Positions 17,505 to 25,936 of a stretch of 64,000 nt of DNA are shown here, one piece after another. The notes below the pieces were generated by a model that made no database searches, was not told the origin of the DNA, and saw nothing but the letters and a program-made list of their open reading frames with translations. This stretch comes from Rhizobiaceae bacterium (GTDB taxonomy: Bacteria > Pseudomonadota > Alphaproteobacteria > Rhizobiales > Rhizobiaceae): NCBI GenBank assembly GCA_017643495.1, contig JAEPNK010000001.1:103613-167612 (forward strand), read 5' to 3'. Within the stretch, counting starts at the first letter, position 1. Each line of letters starts with the position of its first letter. Both the position numbers and the translations under genes were made by a program.

Positions 17505-19567
17505 GCCACAACCTCTCTCGCCTGTTGAAACCGAAATCCATTGCGCTGTTTGGAGGCAGTTGGGCCGAGAACGTTCTCGTGCAGCTTCAGAAAAGTTCTT
17601 TCGGGGGAAAAATATGGCCCGTTCATCCATCCAGAAATGATATGTTGGGCATTCCCTGCTACCGCTCAGTGGATGAGTTACCCGAGCCACCCGATGCAAG
17701 CTTTGTCGGGGTGAACAGAAACCTTACGATTGGGATCGTCAGACGTTTGTCGGAAATGGGCGCAGGCGGGGCGACCTGTTTTGCATCAGGTTTTCTTGAA
17801 AGCGGTCAGGAAGACATCACAAGTGCCAACCTCCAGCAAGAACTCGTGGATGCAGCCGGAGACATGCCGATACTCGGCCCCAACTGTTATGGCTTGCTGA
17901 ATTATCTGGACAACATAACACTGTGGCCGGACCAGCATGGCGGGAGGCCGGTGGAGCGCGGCGTTGCAATCATCGGCCAGTCCTCAAATGTGCTCATCAA
18001 CATGACCATGCAGAAACGCGGTTTGCCAATCAGCCATGTAGTGGCCGCGGGAAATCAGGCACAGACAGGATTAAGCAGTATAGCCGCATCTCTGCTGGAG
18101 GATGACAGGGTATCGGCAATCGGACTTTACATTGAAGGGTTCGGGGATATCCGGGAACTGGAACAGTTCGCATCCCGGGCACATGAAATGGGAAAGCCGG
18201 TTGTTGCTTTGAAAACCGGAAAATCTGAAAAATCCCGTTTGGCAACCATGACCCATACCGCCTCACTCGCCGGAAATGCCGTTGCCTCTTCTGCCTTGAT
18301 GCGCCGTTTGGGGTTTGTAGAGGTTAATTCGGTTGCCGTGTTTCTTGAAACGCTCAAAATCCTTCACCTGTGTGGACCGCTTCACGGCAATGCAGTGTCC
18401 TCCATGTCCTGCTCGGGCGGAGAAGCAGGGCTTGTTTCCGACATGGCAGACAAAAGCAGTATTCGCTTTCGCGGATTTTCCGAGGCGGGATACCGCAAGC
18501 TGAAACAGGTGCTTGGCCCAATGGTATCGGTTGCCAACCCGCTTGATTACCATACCTATATCTGGAGCGATGAAGACCTGCTGTTCGAGTGTTACCGGGC
18601 AGTTCTGGAGGATAAGTTTGACCTCAATGTCCTGATCATGGACATGCCGCATGAGACCCGGTGTGACGCATCTGCCTGGGAGGGCCCGCTTCGTGCCATT
18701 TGCAGGGCTAGGGAAGTTACAAACGCTCCAACAGCACTTCTGGCAACACTACCTGAAAACCTGAGTGAACAAAGATGCGATGAACTGGTCGCAGCAGGGA
18801 TCGTCCCCCTTCTTGGCATGGAGGAAATGATTGAAGCAATTGACGCCGCTATTCGTGCTGGAGAATACCAAAACCTTTCAACGAGCCCGGCACTGCAAGG
18901 AACACCCGGCCCGGACAATATGCCCGGCATTGCGAGATCTGCGATTGCACTGGATGAAGCAAGCTCGAAAAACGAACTGTCTTCTTACGGGCTGCATTTT
19001 CCAAAAGCCGTACTGGCAAATACACCACAGGAAATTCGTGAAGCCTGCAGCAAGCTTTCATTTCCGCTGGTGCTAAAAGGCGTTGGAATCGCACACAAGA
19101 GTGAGGCAGGCGTTGTCAGAACAGCATTGAATTCTCCGGACGAAGTGCTTGAAGCAGCCGAAAACATGCCCGGCGTCTCCAGGTTCCTTGTCGAGGAAAT
19201 GGTAGCCGGCCCGCTGGCAGAATTGATCATCGGGATCACGCGTGATGAAACAGGGCTCTTTTTGCTGACACTGGGAGCTGGCGGCATCCTGACCGAACTT
19301 CTTGATGACACGGCATCCCTCATTATTCCCTCAAGTCGGGATAATATCGGCAAGGCCCTGGCGCGCCTGAAAATATCGGAGGTGCTTCGAGGCTATCGCG
19401 GCAAGCCATCTGCCGACATCAATGCGCTTCTTGATGCAGTGGAAGCTGTGCAAGACTATTGCATTCACCATCCCGACCTGATCGAACTTGACGTAAACCC
19501 GCTCATGGCACTGGAACACGGTGCTGTGGCTGTTGACGCACTGATTGTCAAAGGAGCAAGCTTATGA
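17501..19567 (+). CDS. NDP-forming acyl-CoA synthetase, fused alpha-beta chains
   Basis: 688 aa. N-terminal CoA-binding domain (SIALFGGSWAENVLVQLQ, IWPVHPSRNDMLGIPCYRS), succinyl-CoA-synthetase-like domains (GPNCYGLLNY; THTASLAGNAVASS), and a C-terminal ATP-grasp domain (FPLVLKGVGIAHKSEAGVV, LIELDVNPLMALEHG). This is the single-chain acetate-CoA ligase (ADP-forming) type. In this locus it probably activates carnitine, crotonobetaine or gamma-butyrobetaine, replacing the AMP-forming CaiC or CoA-transferase CaiB of enterobacteria. It overlaps both neighbours by 4 nt (ATGA). Substrate is inferred from context. Confidence 0.85.
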   Translation: MSHNLSRLLKPKSIALFGGSWAENVLVQLQKSSFGGKIWPVHPSRNDMLGIPCYRSVDELPEPPDASFVGVNRNLTIGIVRRLSEMGAGGATCFASGFLESGQEDITSANLQQELVDAAGDMPILGPNCYGLLNYLDNITLWPDQHGGRPVERGVAIIGQSSNVLINMTMQKRGLPISHVVAAGNQAQTGLSSIAASLLEDDRVSAIGLYIEGFGDIRELEQFASRAHEMGKPVVALKTGKSEKSRLATMTHTASLAGNAVASSALMRRLGFVEVNSVAVFLETLKILHLCGPLHGNAVSSMSCSGGEAGLVSDMADKSSIRFRGFSEAGYRKLKQVLGPMVSVANPLDYHTYIWSDEDLLFECYRAVLEDKFDLNVLIMDMPHETRCDASAWEGPLRAICRAREVTNAPTALLATLPENLSEQRCDELVAAGIVPLLGMEEMIEAIDAAIRAGEYQNLSTSPALQGTPGPDNMPGIARSAIALDEASSKNELSSYGLHFPKAVLANTPQEIREACSKLSFPLVLKGVGIAHKSEAGVVRTALNSPDEVLEAAENMPGVSRFLVEEMVAGPLAELIIGITRDETGLFLLTLGAGGILTELLDDTASLIIPSSRDNIGKALARLKISEVLRGYRGKPSADINALLDAVEAVQDYCIHHPDLIELDVNPLMALEHGAVAVDALIVKGASL

Positions 19568-20361
19568 CCGGACCTGTTGATGTGCATCGTGAGGGGGGAA
19601 TACTCAAGGTCACCCTCAATCGCCCGAAGGCAAATGCGGTAGACCTTGCCACCAGTCGTGAAATGGGAAGGGTTTTCCAGGAGTTCCGTGATGATCCGGA
19701 TCTAAGGGTGGCGATCCTGACTGCGGCTGGTGACAAGTTTTTCTGTCCGGGCTGGGATCTCAAGGCTGCTTCCACATCGGATGGCGGGGAAGCCGATGCG
19801 GTGGATGGAGATTATGGCGTCGGCGGTTTTGGCGGATTGCAGGAATTGCCCCGCATGAACAAGCCGGTAATTTGCGCAGTCAACGGAATCTGCTGTGGCG
19901 GCGGACTGGAAATTGCCCTTTCCTGTGACATCATTCTGGCCGCAGACCATGCAACCTTCGCCCTGCCTGAAATCCGTTCAGGTACGGTGGCGGATGCCGC
20001 CTCAATCAAGCTTCCGAAGCGCATTCCATATCACATTGCCATGGAATTGCTGTTGACCGGGCGATGGCTGGATGCGGAAGAAGCCCACCGGTGGGGATTC
20101 GTCAATCACGTCCACAAGGCGGGTGAATTGATGGACAAGGCATGGGAAATGGCGAAACTGCTCGAAAGCGGACCACCACTTGTGTATGCCGCAATCAAAG
20201 AAGTGGTACGTGATGCAGAGGATTCCAGTTTTCAGGACACACTCAACCGGATCACACGCCGCCAGTTGCAAACCATCGATACGCTATATAGTTCGGAAGA
20301 CATGATGGAAGGTTTTAACGCCTTTGCAGAAAAGCGCGACCCAGTGTGGAAAGGCAAATAG
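19564..20361 (+). CDS. caiD: Carnitinyl-CoA dehydratase / crotonobetainyl-CoA hydratase
   Basis: 265 aa crotonase-fold enzyme. The overall pattern follows enterobacterial CaiD closely: FFCPGWDLKAAS, GVGGFGGLQEL, KPVICAVNGICCGGGLEIALSCD (oxyanion hole), FALPEIRSGTVAD, and the C-terminal FNAFAEKRDPVWKGK that is nearly identical to CaiD. It interconverts crotonobetainyl-CoA and carnitinyl-CoA. Starts inside the CoA ligase stop and its own stop abuts the phosphodiesterase start. High confidence for the family, good for the substrate given the surrounding carnitine genes. Confidence 0.88.
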   Translation: MTGPVDVHREGGILKVTLNRPKANAVDLATSREMGRVFQEFRDDPDLRVAILTAAGDKFFCPGWDLKAASTSDGGEADAVDGDYGVGGFGGLQELPRMNKPVICAVNGICCGGGLEIALSCDIILAADHATFALPEIRSGTVADAASIKLPKRIPYHIAMELLLTGRWLDAEEAHRWGFVNHVHKAGELMDKAWEMAKLLESGPPLVYAAIKEVVRDAEDSSFQDTLNRITRRQLQTIDTLYSSEDMMEGFNAFAEKRDPVWKGK

Positions 20362-21177
20362 ATGCAGCAGTCCCGTACGCGCGTCGTTGTCTTTACGGAT
20401 ATCCATTTTACTACTGCACAGCCAGAAAACGGAATTGATCCCGTCGAACGGTTCGTGACCGGCCTTCGTCACGCCATCCGGTTTGTGCCCGATATCGACC
20501 ATGTCGTGATTACCGGAGACCTTACAAACAGGGGCGATCTTCCTTCCTACCAACTGTTGAGAAAAACCCTCGAGGAACACGAAACCCCGGTACACCTGAT
20601 GATTGGCAATCATGACAACCGGGAAAACTTTCTCGAGGTTTTCCCTGAAGCGCCGATCGATGACAACCAGTTTGTTCAACGCATTCTGGATACGCCACAC
20701 GGCAGGCTTGTCTTTCTGGATACGCTGGACGCCCCACCATATGACTACCCTCGCTCGCATCGCGGCTTCATGTGTGACAAGCGTCTCGCGTGGTTTGACA
20801 CCCGGTTGGAAGAAGCGGGAAAGCAGGGCTGTATCGTGTTCATGCACCATCATCCCCATCCCGTCGGTTTTCGCGCCATGGATACAATCAACCTGACAAA
20901 CGGTGATGCATTTTACGCAATCGCGAAAAAACACGGCAATGTTCGCCACATCAGTTGCGGGCATGTGCACCGCACAATCTCGGGCAGTCACCACGGCATC
21001 CCGTTCTCACTGTTCAAGAGTACAGTTGGCCAGATGCCCATGACCTTCGAATCGATGAATTTTCAAATCGAAACCGATGAACCACCGGCCTATGGCATTA
21101 TCGACATCACCGAAGACAGCATCATTGTCCACACGGAAGATTTCGGCCTAACAGACCTTGCTGCTATCGACAGATAA
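20362..21177 (+). CDS. Class III metallophosphodiesterase (CpdA/GpdQ-like)
   Basis: 271 aa calcineurin-like enzyme. All metal-binding motifs are present in order: FTDIHF (D13, H15), ITGDLTNRGD, MIGNHDNRENF, FMHHHPHP and CGHVHR. This set fits cyclic-nucleotide or glycerophosphodiester phosphodiesterases of the CpdA/GpdQ group. It begins directly after the caiD stop codon, so it is the last gene of the carnitine operon. A choline- or carnitine-related phosphodiester substrate is conceivable but is only a guess. Confidence 0.85.
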   Translation: MQQSRTRVVVFTDIHFTTAQPENGIDPVERFVTGLRHAIRFVPDIDHVVITGDLTNRGDLPSYQLLRKTLEEHETPVHLMIGNHDNRENFLEVFPEAPIDDNQFVQRILDTPHGRLVFLDTLDAPPYDYPRSHRGFMCDKRLAWFDTRLEEAGKQGCIVFMHHHPHPVGFRAMDTINLTNGDAFYAIAKKHGNVRHISCGHVHRTISGSHHGIPFSLFKSTVGQMPMTFESMNFQIETDEPPAYGIIDITEDSIIVHTEDFGLTDLAAIDR

Positions 21178-21190
21178 ATATCCGGGCTGT

Positions 21191-21556
21191 TTAGTCGGCT
21201 GTCCGGTAAACAATAATCGCAAACAGGATAAAAGACACGGAATAGGCAATGCCGCCAATCGCAGCGACGGGCTCCAAGTCCGGATAACCACCATAGAGAA
21301 ACCACAGACCGACAAACGTGAGTATGGCTGAAACCTGTGCAAGACAGAAATGCGATACTGCCAGCAAGCCGGAAGCTGCTGCCGGAACCAGCTTGTAATA
21401 AACCCCGAACGCAAAGAAACTCAGCCAGCCAATCACCTGTATATGCGCATGTGTCGGCATTTGGCCATGATCATGCGTGATGGCCATGTGAAGGCCCATT
21501 GCAAGACCAATCAGCCCGTATATCACTCCTGACAGCAGAAATTTTCGACCAAGCAT
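21191..21556 (-). CDS. Four-helix membrane protein resembling a heme-copper oxidase subunit I fragment
   Basis: 121 aa with four hydrophobic segments (about residues 6-24, 36-58, 66-86, 95-117). The early MGLHMAITHDHGQMPTHAHIQVIGWLSFFAFGVYYKLVP (read in pieces) has the HAH-x-x-x-x-GW arrangement seen in standalone proteins related to the N-terminal helices of cytochrome oxidase subunit I. Whether it binds heme is unknown. It lies convergent with the phosphodiesterase and 22 nt after rpe on the same strand. Confidence 0.6.
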   Translation of the reverse strand: MLGRKFLLSGVIYGLIGLAMGLHMAITHDHGQMPTHAHIQVIGWLSFFAFGVYYKLVPAAASGLLAVSHFCLAQVSAILTFVGLWFLYGGYPDLEPVAAIGGIAYSVSFILFAIIVYRTAD

Positions 21557-21578
21557 TGCTCACCTCCCCCAAGGTCAA

Positions 21579-22244
21579 TTACTTACCCGCATTCCTTATA
21601 GCATCAATATTGGCTCGATAGCCATCCACACCCTCACCCTTGAATACTGCGGAACCGGCAACGAGTACATTTGCCCCGGCTGCAAGCACACCGGGTGCAG
21701 TATCGGGATCAACCCCGCCATCAATCTCGATATCAATCGGCCGCTCATTGACAAGCGCTTTCACCCGGCGTGTTTTCTCGATCACTTCCGGAATGAATTT
21801 CTGCCCCCCAAACCCCGGATTGACGGACATCAGGCAGACAAGGTCAAGACGGTCAAGAACGTGTTCGATCACATCCACTGGCGTATGGGGGTTTAGCGCC
21901 ACACCTGCCCGCTTGCCAAGATCGCGGATTGCCTGCAGCGAACGATCAAGATGTTTTGTGGCTTCCGCATGAACAGTGATAATGTCACAACCGGCATCAG
22001 CAAAGGCAGACAGATAGGGATCAACCGGTTCAATCATCAGATGACAATCGAAGACCTTGTCAGTCCGGTTGCGGATTGCCTTGATGATCGGTGCACCAAA
22101 CGTGATATTGGGAACAAAGTGTCCGTCCATCACGTCAAGGTGTATCCAGTCAGCACCTGCCTCGCTTACTGCTTCGACTTCGTCGCCAAGACGTGAAAAG
22201 TCTGACGCGAGTACCGATGGCGCTATGATCGTGCCTGATTTCAT
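21579..22244 (-). CDS. rpe: Ribulose-phosphate 3-epimerase
   Basis: 221 aa TIM-barrel enzyme interconverting ribulose-5-P and xylulose-5-P in the pentose phosphate / Calvin pathways. Motifs: [34 protein letters not shown] (metal His and catalytic Asp), [41 protein letters not shown]. The start at 22244 follows an AGGGG Shine-Dalgarno sequence 8 nt upstream; the longer reading to 22280 would include that site. Complete and ordinary. Confidence 0.95.
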   Translation of the reverse strand: MKSGTIIAPSVLASDFSRLGDEVEAVSEAGADWIHLDVMDGHFVPNITFGAPIIKAIRNRTDKVFDCHLMIEPVDPYLSAFADAGCDIITVHAEATKHLDRSLQAIRDLGKRAGVALNPHTPVDVIEHVLDRLDLVCLMSVNPGFGGQKFIPEVIEKTRRVKALVNERPIDIEIDGGVDPDTAPGVLAAGANVLVAGSAVFKGEGVDGYRANIDAIRNAGK

Positions 22245-22361
22245 CGCTGTTTCCCCTGAAAGCATTATTTGCCGGTTCATAGCGCATGAGCTTGGAAATG
22301 TCTTGGCAAACGGAGTTTTTCCGCTGTTTTCACCACGCTGGCAGACAGATTGCTCGTGCGC

Positions 22362-22814
22362 TTAAACAGCGTTCAATGTAAGCAATTGATAGCTTGCAAC
22401 ATTCTCGCCATGCTGATTGGAAATGGCCACATCCCATCTTACGGCACCGTACTCGTCTGTCTTGGGAGTTTTCTCGGCAGCAGTAAGACGTACAGAAATG
22501 GAATCGCCGGGCGAGACAGGTTTGGTAAACCGCAGTTTTTCAAGGCCGTAATTGGCCAGTACAGGGCCCGGCTCCGGATCAACAAACAGTCCGGCAGCAA
22601 AGGAAATCAGAAGGTAGCCATGCGCGACCCGACCGGGGAAAAAGGGATTTGCCTTTGCGGCTGCTTCATCCATGTGGGCATAAAACGTGTCACCGGTGAA
22701 ATCTGCAAAATGGGCAATGTCTGCCAGTGAGATCTCCCGTTCACCACTCTGGAAATAGTCCCCTATCTCAAGTTCACCAAAGGTCTTGCGAAACGGATGG
22801 ACAGCATCATTCAT
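22362..22814 (-). CDS. MaoC-type (hot-dog) hydratase, last gene of the paa operon
   Basis: 150 aa single hot-dog enoyl-CoA hydratase-type domain: FADFTGDTFYAHMDEAAAK and FPGRVAHGYLLISFAAGLFV contain the catalytic Asp/His pair of MaoC hydratases. It resembles the C-terminal hydratase domain of PaaZ, which acts on 2-oxepin-2(3H)-ylidene-CoA, rather than a standalone R-hydratase. No aldehyde dehydrogenase domain is attached or nearby. It starts 12 nt after paaE, so it is co-transcribed. Confidence 0.8.
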   Translation of the reverse strand: MNDAVHPFRKTFGELEIGDYFQSGEREISLADIAHFADFTGDTFYAHMDEAAAKANPFFPGRVAHGYLLISFAAGLFVDPEPGPVLANYGLEKLRFTKPVSPGDSISVRLTAAEKTPKTDEYGAVRWDVAISNQHGENVASYQLLTLNAV

Positions 22815-22826
22815 GGCAGAAAACTC

Positions 22827-23900
22827 CTATGCGGCGTCAAAATCAATCACCAGCTTCCCGCTTTTCGGGCGCAACTGGCAGCATAGCACGTAACCATCTT
22901 CCAGTTCCCAGTCGGCAAGTGAAAAATTCTTGTCCATCTCGCCTTCCCCTTCAATAATCCGGCATCGGCAAGTGGCGCACATGCCTCCGGCACAGGAAAA
23001 CGGCAGGTCCAGTCCCCCTGCCTGGGCTGCGTCCAGAACGGTGTGGTCCGGGTTGGTGAGCGAAACCTGTTTGCGCAATCCATCAAGAATGACGTCAATC
23101 TGCACGCCCTCTTCCACCCTCTTTCGCACAGCTTCATTGGCCTTGCGTGGCCGGTCATCACCAGGTACTTCAAACAGCTCCACATGGACCCGCTCTTTCC
23201 CGACACCCAGACTTTCAAAATGGGATGAAAGCTCCAGGCTCATTTCGGCCGGACCACAAATGTAGATCGCATCCTCGTTTGTCGGGTCCAGCAAGCCTTT
23301 TTGCGTCATGGCACTGATGCGCCCTGCATCGACGCGTCCGGAAAACAAATCCACATCCTGGGTTTCACGGCTGAGAACATGGTGCATGTGAAACCGCTCA
23401 AGATGCGTGTCCTTGAGTTCTTCAAGCGCCGTGCGGAACATGATCGAACCAGTCGAACGATTGCCATATATCAGGGTAACAGATGTGCCCGGTTCCGTTT
23501 CAAGGACATGCGAGGCGATCGACAAAACCGGCGTAATGCCCGATCCAGCCGCTATCAGAAGAATGCTACGCTTTGCATCAGGATCGCATGAACAGGCAAA
23601 CAGGCCCTGGGGTGGCAATACCTGTATTTCATCACCAGCCTTCAATGACTGTGCATGGGTGGAAAACCTGCCACCCTCGACCTTCTTGATACCAACCCGC
23701 AAATCCTTGCCCGCCAGTGAACAGATGGAATAGGCGCGGCGTATGTCTTCACCATCGATTTCAGTTCTGAGTGTAAGATACTGCCCGGGAACAAAACGGA
23801 ATGTTTCTGAAAGATCCGCGGGAATCTCGAGGGCAAGGGTCACCGCCTGATCGGTTTCAGCTGTGACTTCCTTGATTTTGAGTGTGTGGAATTTGTTCAT
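22827..23900 (-). CDS. paaE: Phenylacetyl-CoA epoxidase reductase subunit
   Basis: 357 aa NAD(P)H-dependent electron donor for the PaaABC(E) epoxidase. N-terminal FAD domain (FRFVPGQYLTLR, RRAYSICS), NAD domain (ILLIAAGSGITPVLSIASH, IYICGPAEM), and a C-terminal plant-type [2Fe-2S] ferredoxin domain (PFSCAGGMCATCRCR with the distal Cys in YVLCCQLRP). ATG at 23900 overlaps the paaD stop as TGATG; a GTG three codons upstream is less likely. Called PaaK in some naming schemes. Confidence 0.93.
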   Translation of the reverse strand: MNKFHTLKIKEVTAETDQAVTLALEIPADLSETFRFVPGQYLTLRTEIDGEDIRRAYSICSLAGKDLRVGIKKVEGGRFSTHAQSLKAGDEIQVLPPQGLFACSCDPDAKRSILLIAAGSGITPVLSIASHVLETEPGTSVTLIYGNRSTGSIMFRTALEELKDTHLERFHMHHVLSRETQDVDLFSGRVDAGRISAMTQKGLLDPTNEDAIYICGPAEMSLELSSHFESLGVGKERVHVELFEVPGDDRPRKANEAVRKRVEEGVQIDVILDGLRKQVSLTNPDHTVLDAAQAGGLDLPFSCAGGMCATCRCRIIEGEGEMDKNFSLADWELEDGYVLCCQLRPKSGKLVIDFDAA

Positions 23901-24409
23901 CAGATGCACTTGAAGTAGTCAAAGGGTTCGCGGCAGGTTTCACAACGGTAAAGCGCCTTGCAGGCGGTTGAACCGAACTCGGAAATCCTGATTGTTTCGG
24001 CTGAGCCGCATTGCGGACAAGAAACCTGTGTTTCACCGAACAGGGACCGGACGGAACCTGATGCCCTTTCAGGAGGTGCAATGCCGTATTCCTTCAACTT
24101 CCTGCGGCCGTCATCCGTAATCCAGTCGGTTGTCCAGGCTGGCGAGGTTACTCGTTCAATCCGCACCTTGTAGCCAGCCTTCAACAAGGCTGCTTCAATT
24201 GCCAGCTCTATGGCAAGGACTGCAGGGCATCCGGAATAGGTTGGTGTAACTTTGGCAACAACAATCCCGTTTTCATCAATTTCAACCGATCGCAATATCC
24301 CTAGATCCGAGACGTTGACAGCAGGGATTTCCGGATCGGGAACCTGTGCCGCAATCTTCCAAGCCTCTTTCGATGCCTGCAATTTGTCAGGTGCCGGCGC
24401 TTCTACCAT
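23900..24409 (-). CDS. paaD: Phenylacetyl-CoA epoxidase maturation protein
   Basis: 169 aa. N-terminal MIP18/DUF59 domain (VPDPEIPAVNVSDLGILRSVEI, TYSGCPAVLAIE) and a C-terminal zinc-ribbon (CPQCGSAETIRIS, YRCETCREPFDYFKCI). PaaD is needed for the epoxidase system, most likely for iron-sulfur cluster delivery to PaaE. The longer open frame to 24508 adds 33 residues antisense to paaC; MVEAPAPDKLQAS, overlapping the paaC stop by 7 nt, is the natural start. Confidence 0.92.
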   Translation of the reverse strand: MVEAPAPDKLQASKEAWKIAAQVPDPEIPAVNVSDLGILRSVEIDENGIVVAKVTPTYSGCPAVLAIELAIEAALLKAGYKVRIERVTSPAWTTDWITDDGRRKLKEYGIAPPERASGSVRSLFGETQVSCPQCGSAETIRISEFGSTACKALYRCETCREPFDYFKCI

Positions 24410-25161
24410 GTCATGCCCGGATAGGTTCGCTGCATGTATTGCAGGTCTGCCAGCAGGAATCCCATTTCTTCCCCATGCTGGCCAGCACGCCCTCCCCTGA
24501 GAGCCCAATAGTCATTTGGCATAGTGATTTTTGCAGCCTTGAAAACCGTTTGCACGCCCTGCTCCCATCGGGGCCGCAACAGCAAGGGGTCCGGAATGAT
24601 CTCAGCGGAAACTGCCGCAGCAACAACGTCATCATGATCAAACATCTCATCCGTATAGGGATGAAGTACTTCCACTGCAGCACGCATGCGCCGGCTGCTC
24701 TCCTCCGTGCCATCTCCCAGCCTGATGATCCATTCGCCACAATGGCGGATATGATAGGCAATTTCCTTCATAGCCTTTCCGGCAATGCCGGCAAGCGTAT
24801 TGTCACTGGAGGAGATGGCTTCTTTCCAGAACTCCTCCATGAAGACCGCAAAATAGAATTGCCGCAACATGGTGTGTGCAAAATCCTCATTCGGCTTTTC
24901 CACCAGCAGCAGGTTCTTGTATTCCGGCTCGGTTCGCAGATAGGCAATGGCATCTTCGTCCCGCCCCCTGTTCTCGATCTCCCCGGCGTAAGCATAAAGT
25001 GAGCGGGCCTGCCCGATCAGGTCGAGCGCCATATTGGGCATCGAAAGATCTTCTTCGAGCATGGGGGCATGACCGCACCATTCCGAAAGCCTGTGGCCCA
25101 GAACCAGATGGTCATCGGCAAGCCGGATCAGTATCTCGAAAAGTACCTTGTCATGTGCCAT
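24403..25161 (-). CDS. paaC: Phenylacetyl-CoA epoxidase structural subunit
   Basis: 252 aa ferritin-like subunit that pairs with PaaA but lacks its diiron site. Recognised from LADDHLVLGHRLSEWCGHAPMLEED (in pieces), MALDLIGQARSLYAYAGE, FYFAVFMEEFWKEA and GGRAGQHGEEMGFLLADLQYMQRTYPG. The ATG at 25161 forms a TGATG overlap with the paaB stop; GTG at 25164 is an alternative one codon upstream. Confidence 0.93.
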   Translation of the reverse strand: MAHDKVLFEILIRLADDHLVLGHRLSEWCGHAPMLEEDLSMPNMALDLIGQARSLYAYAGEIENRGRDEDAIAYLRTEPEYKNLLLVEKPNEDFAHTMLRQFYFAVFMEEFWKEAISSSDNTLAGIAGKAMKEIAYHIRHCGEWIIRLGDGTEESSRRMRAAVEVLHPYTDEMFDHDDVVAAAVSAEIIPDPLLLRPRWEQGVQTVFKAAKITMPNDYWALRGGRAGQHGEEMGFLLADLQYMQRTYPGMTW

Positions 25162-25445
25162 CACATATGCCCCACATCATCCGGAATATTGTAGAAACTC
25201 GGATGCCGGTAAATCTTGTCGGCAGAAGGTTCAAGCAGTTCATCCTTGTCCGCAGGATCGAAGGCAACAATATCCGCTGACCGCACTACCCAAACCGATT
25301 GGCCTTCGCCACGGCGGGTATAAACATCGCGGGCAGCCTGCAGCGCCATGACTTCATCAGCCGCATGGACGGAACCGGCATGTTTGTGCGCCAGCCCGGT
25401 TCGCGGTCGGATAAACACTTCCCAGACAGGGGTTTCCTTGTTCAT
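25161..25445 (-). CDS. paaB: Phenylacetyl-CoA epoxidase subunit B
   Basis: 94 aa. PVWEVFIRPRTGLAHKHAGSVHAADEVMALQAARDVYTRRGEGQSVWVV (seen in pieces) is the whole conserved core of PaaB, the small subunit bridging PaaAC dimers. Ends HPSFYNIPDDVGHM with the stop overlapping paaC. Standard length. Confidence 0.93.
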   Translation of the reverse strand: MNKETPVWEVFIRPRTGLAHKHAGSVHAADEVMALQAARDVYTRRGEGQSVWVVRSADIVAFDPADKDELLEPSADKIYRHPSFYNIPDDVGHM

Positions 25446-25469
25446 TGAATCAACTCCATCGGATACAAG

Positions 25470-25931
25470 TCAGGCGCAACGCTCATTCAGCCATTGCTTG
25501 AGATGGGGCAAACCGTCCCACCCAAATGCAAATTCGCTCGAACCGTGCTCTCGCAAGTGGGCAAGGCGAACTGCCGCCTCTGAAACATCAGGGTGATGCC
25601 CCTCCTCAACATGCCACATGACAAAATGCGGCTTCTCCATAACCGGAAACCATTCTGCCCGACGCTGATAGAATTTCTTGTGAACCGTGTTCCAGACAAA
25701 CCTTTCAAGATGGTCGGCACTTTCCCAGACTGAAAGGTTCACGATTGCATCAGGTTCATTCGGCAAGGTGATATCGGTCGCATTGTCACCTTCTCCGACC
25801 AGTCGCCATACGAAACCCGGGCTGCGTTCGGCAAGGCCGTTGATGCGGTCCAGGTTATCAACGAAATCCGCAATTCGCGGATCATCAAGATCATAGCGCG
25901 GGCGGGCAATATTCAGTTCGGCAAGATGCAT
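25470..25931 (-). CDS. DUF3291-family protein inside the paa operon
   Basis: 153 aa. The N-terminus MHLAELNIARPRYDLDDPRIADFVDNLD and the segments AIVNLSVWESADHLERFVWNTVHKKFYQRR and HFVMWHVEEGHHPDVSEA match DUF3291, a ferredoxin-like/ABM-type fold with a conserved WH pair. It sits between paaA (5 nt upstream) and paaB (24 nt downstream) on the same strand, so it is co-expressed with the epoxidase. Function unknown; a heme or small-molecule chaperone role is only a possibility. Confidence 0.75.
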   Translation of the reverse strand: MHLAELNIARPRYDLDDPRIADFVDNLDRINGLAERSPGFVWRLVGEGDNATDITLPNEPDAIVNLSVWESADHLERFVWNTVHKKFYQRRAEWFPVMEKPHFVMWHVEEGHHPDVSEAAVRLAHLREHGSSEFAFGWDGLPHLKQWLNERCA

Positions 25932-25936
25932 AAGCC

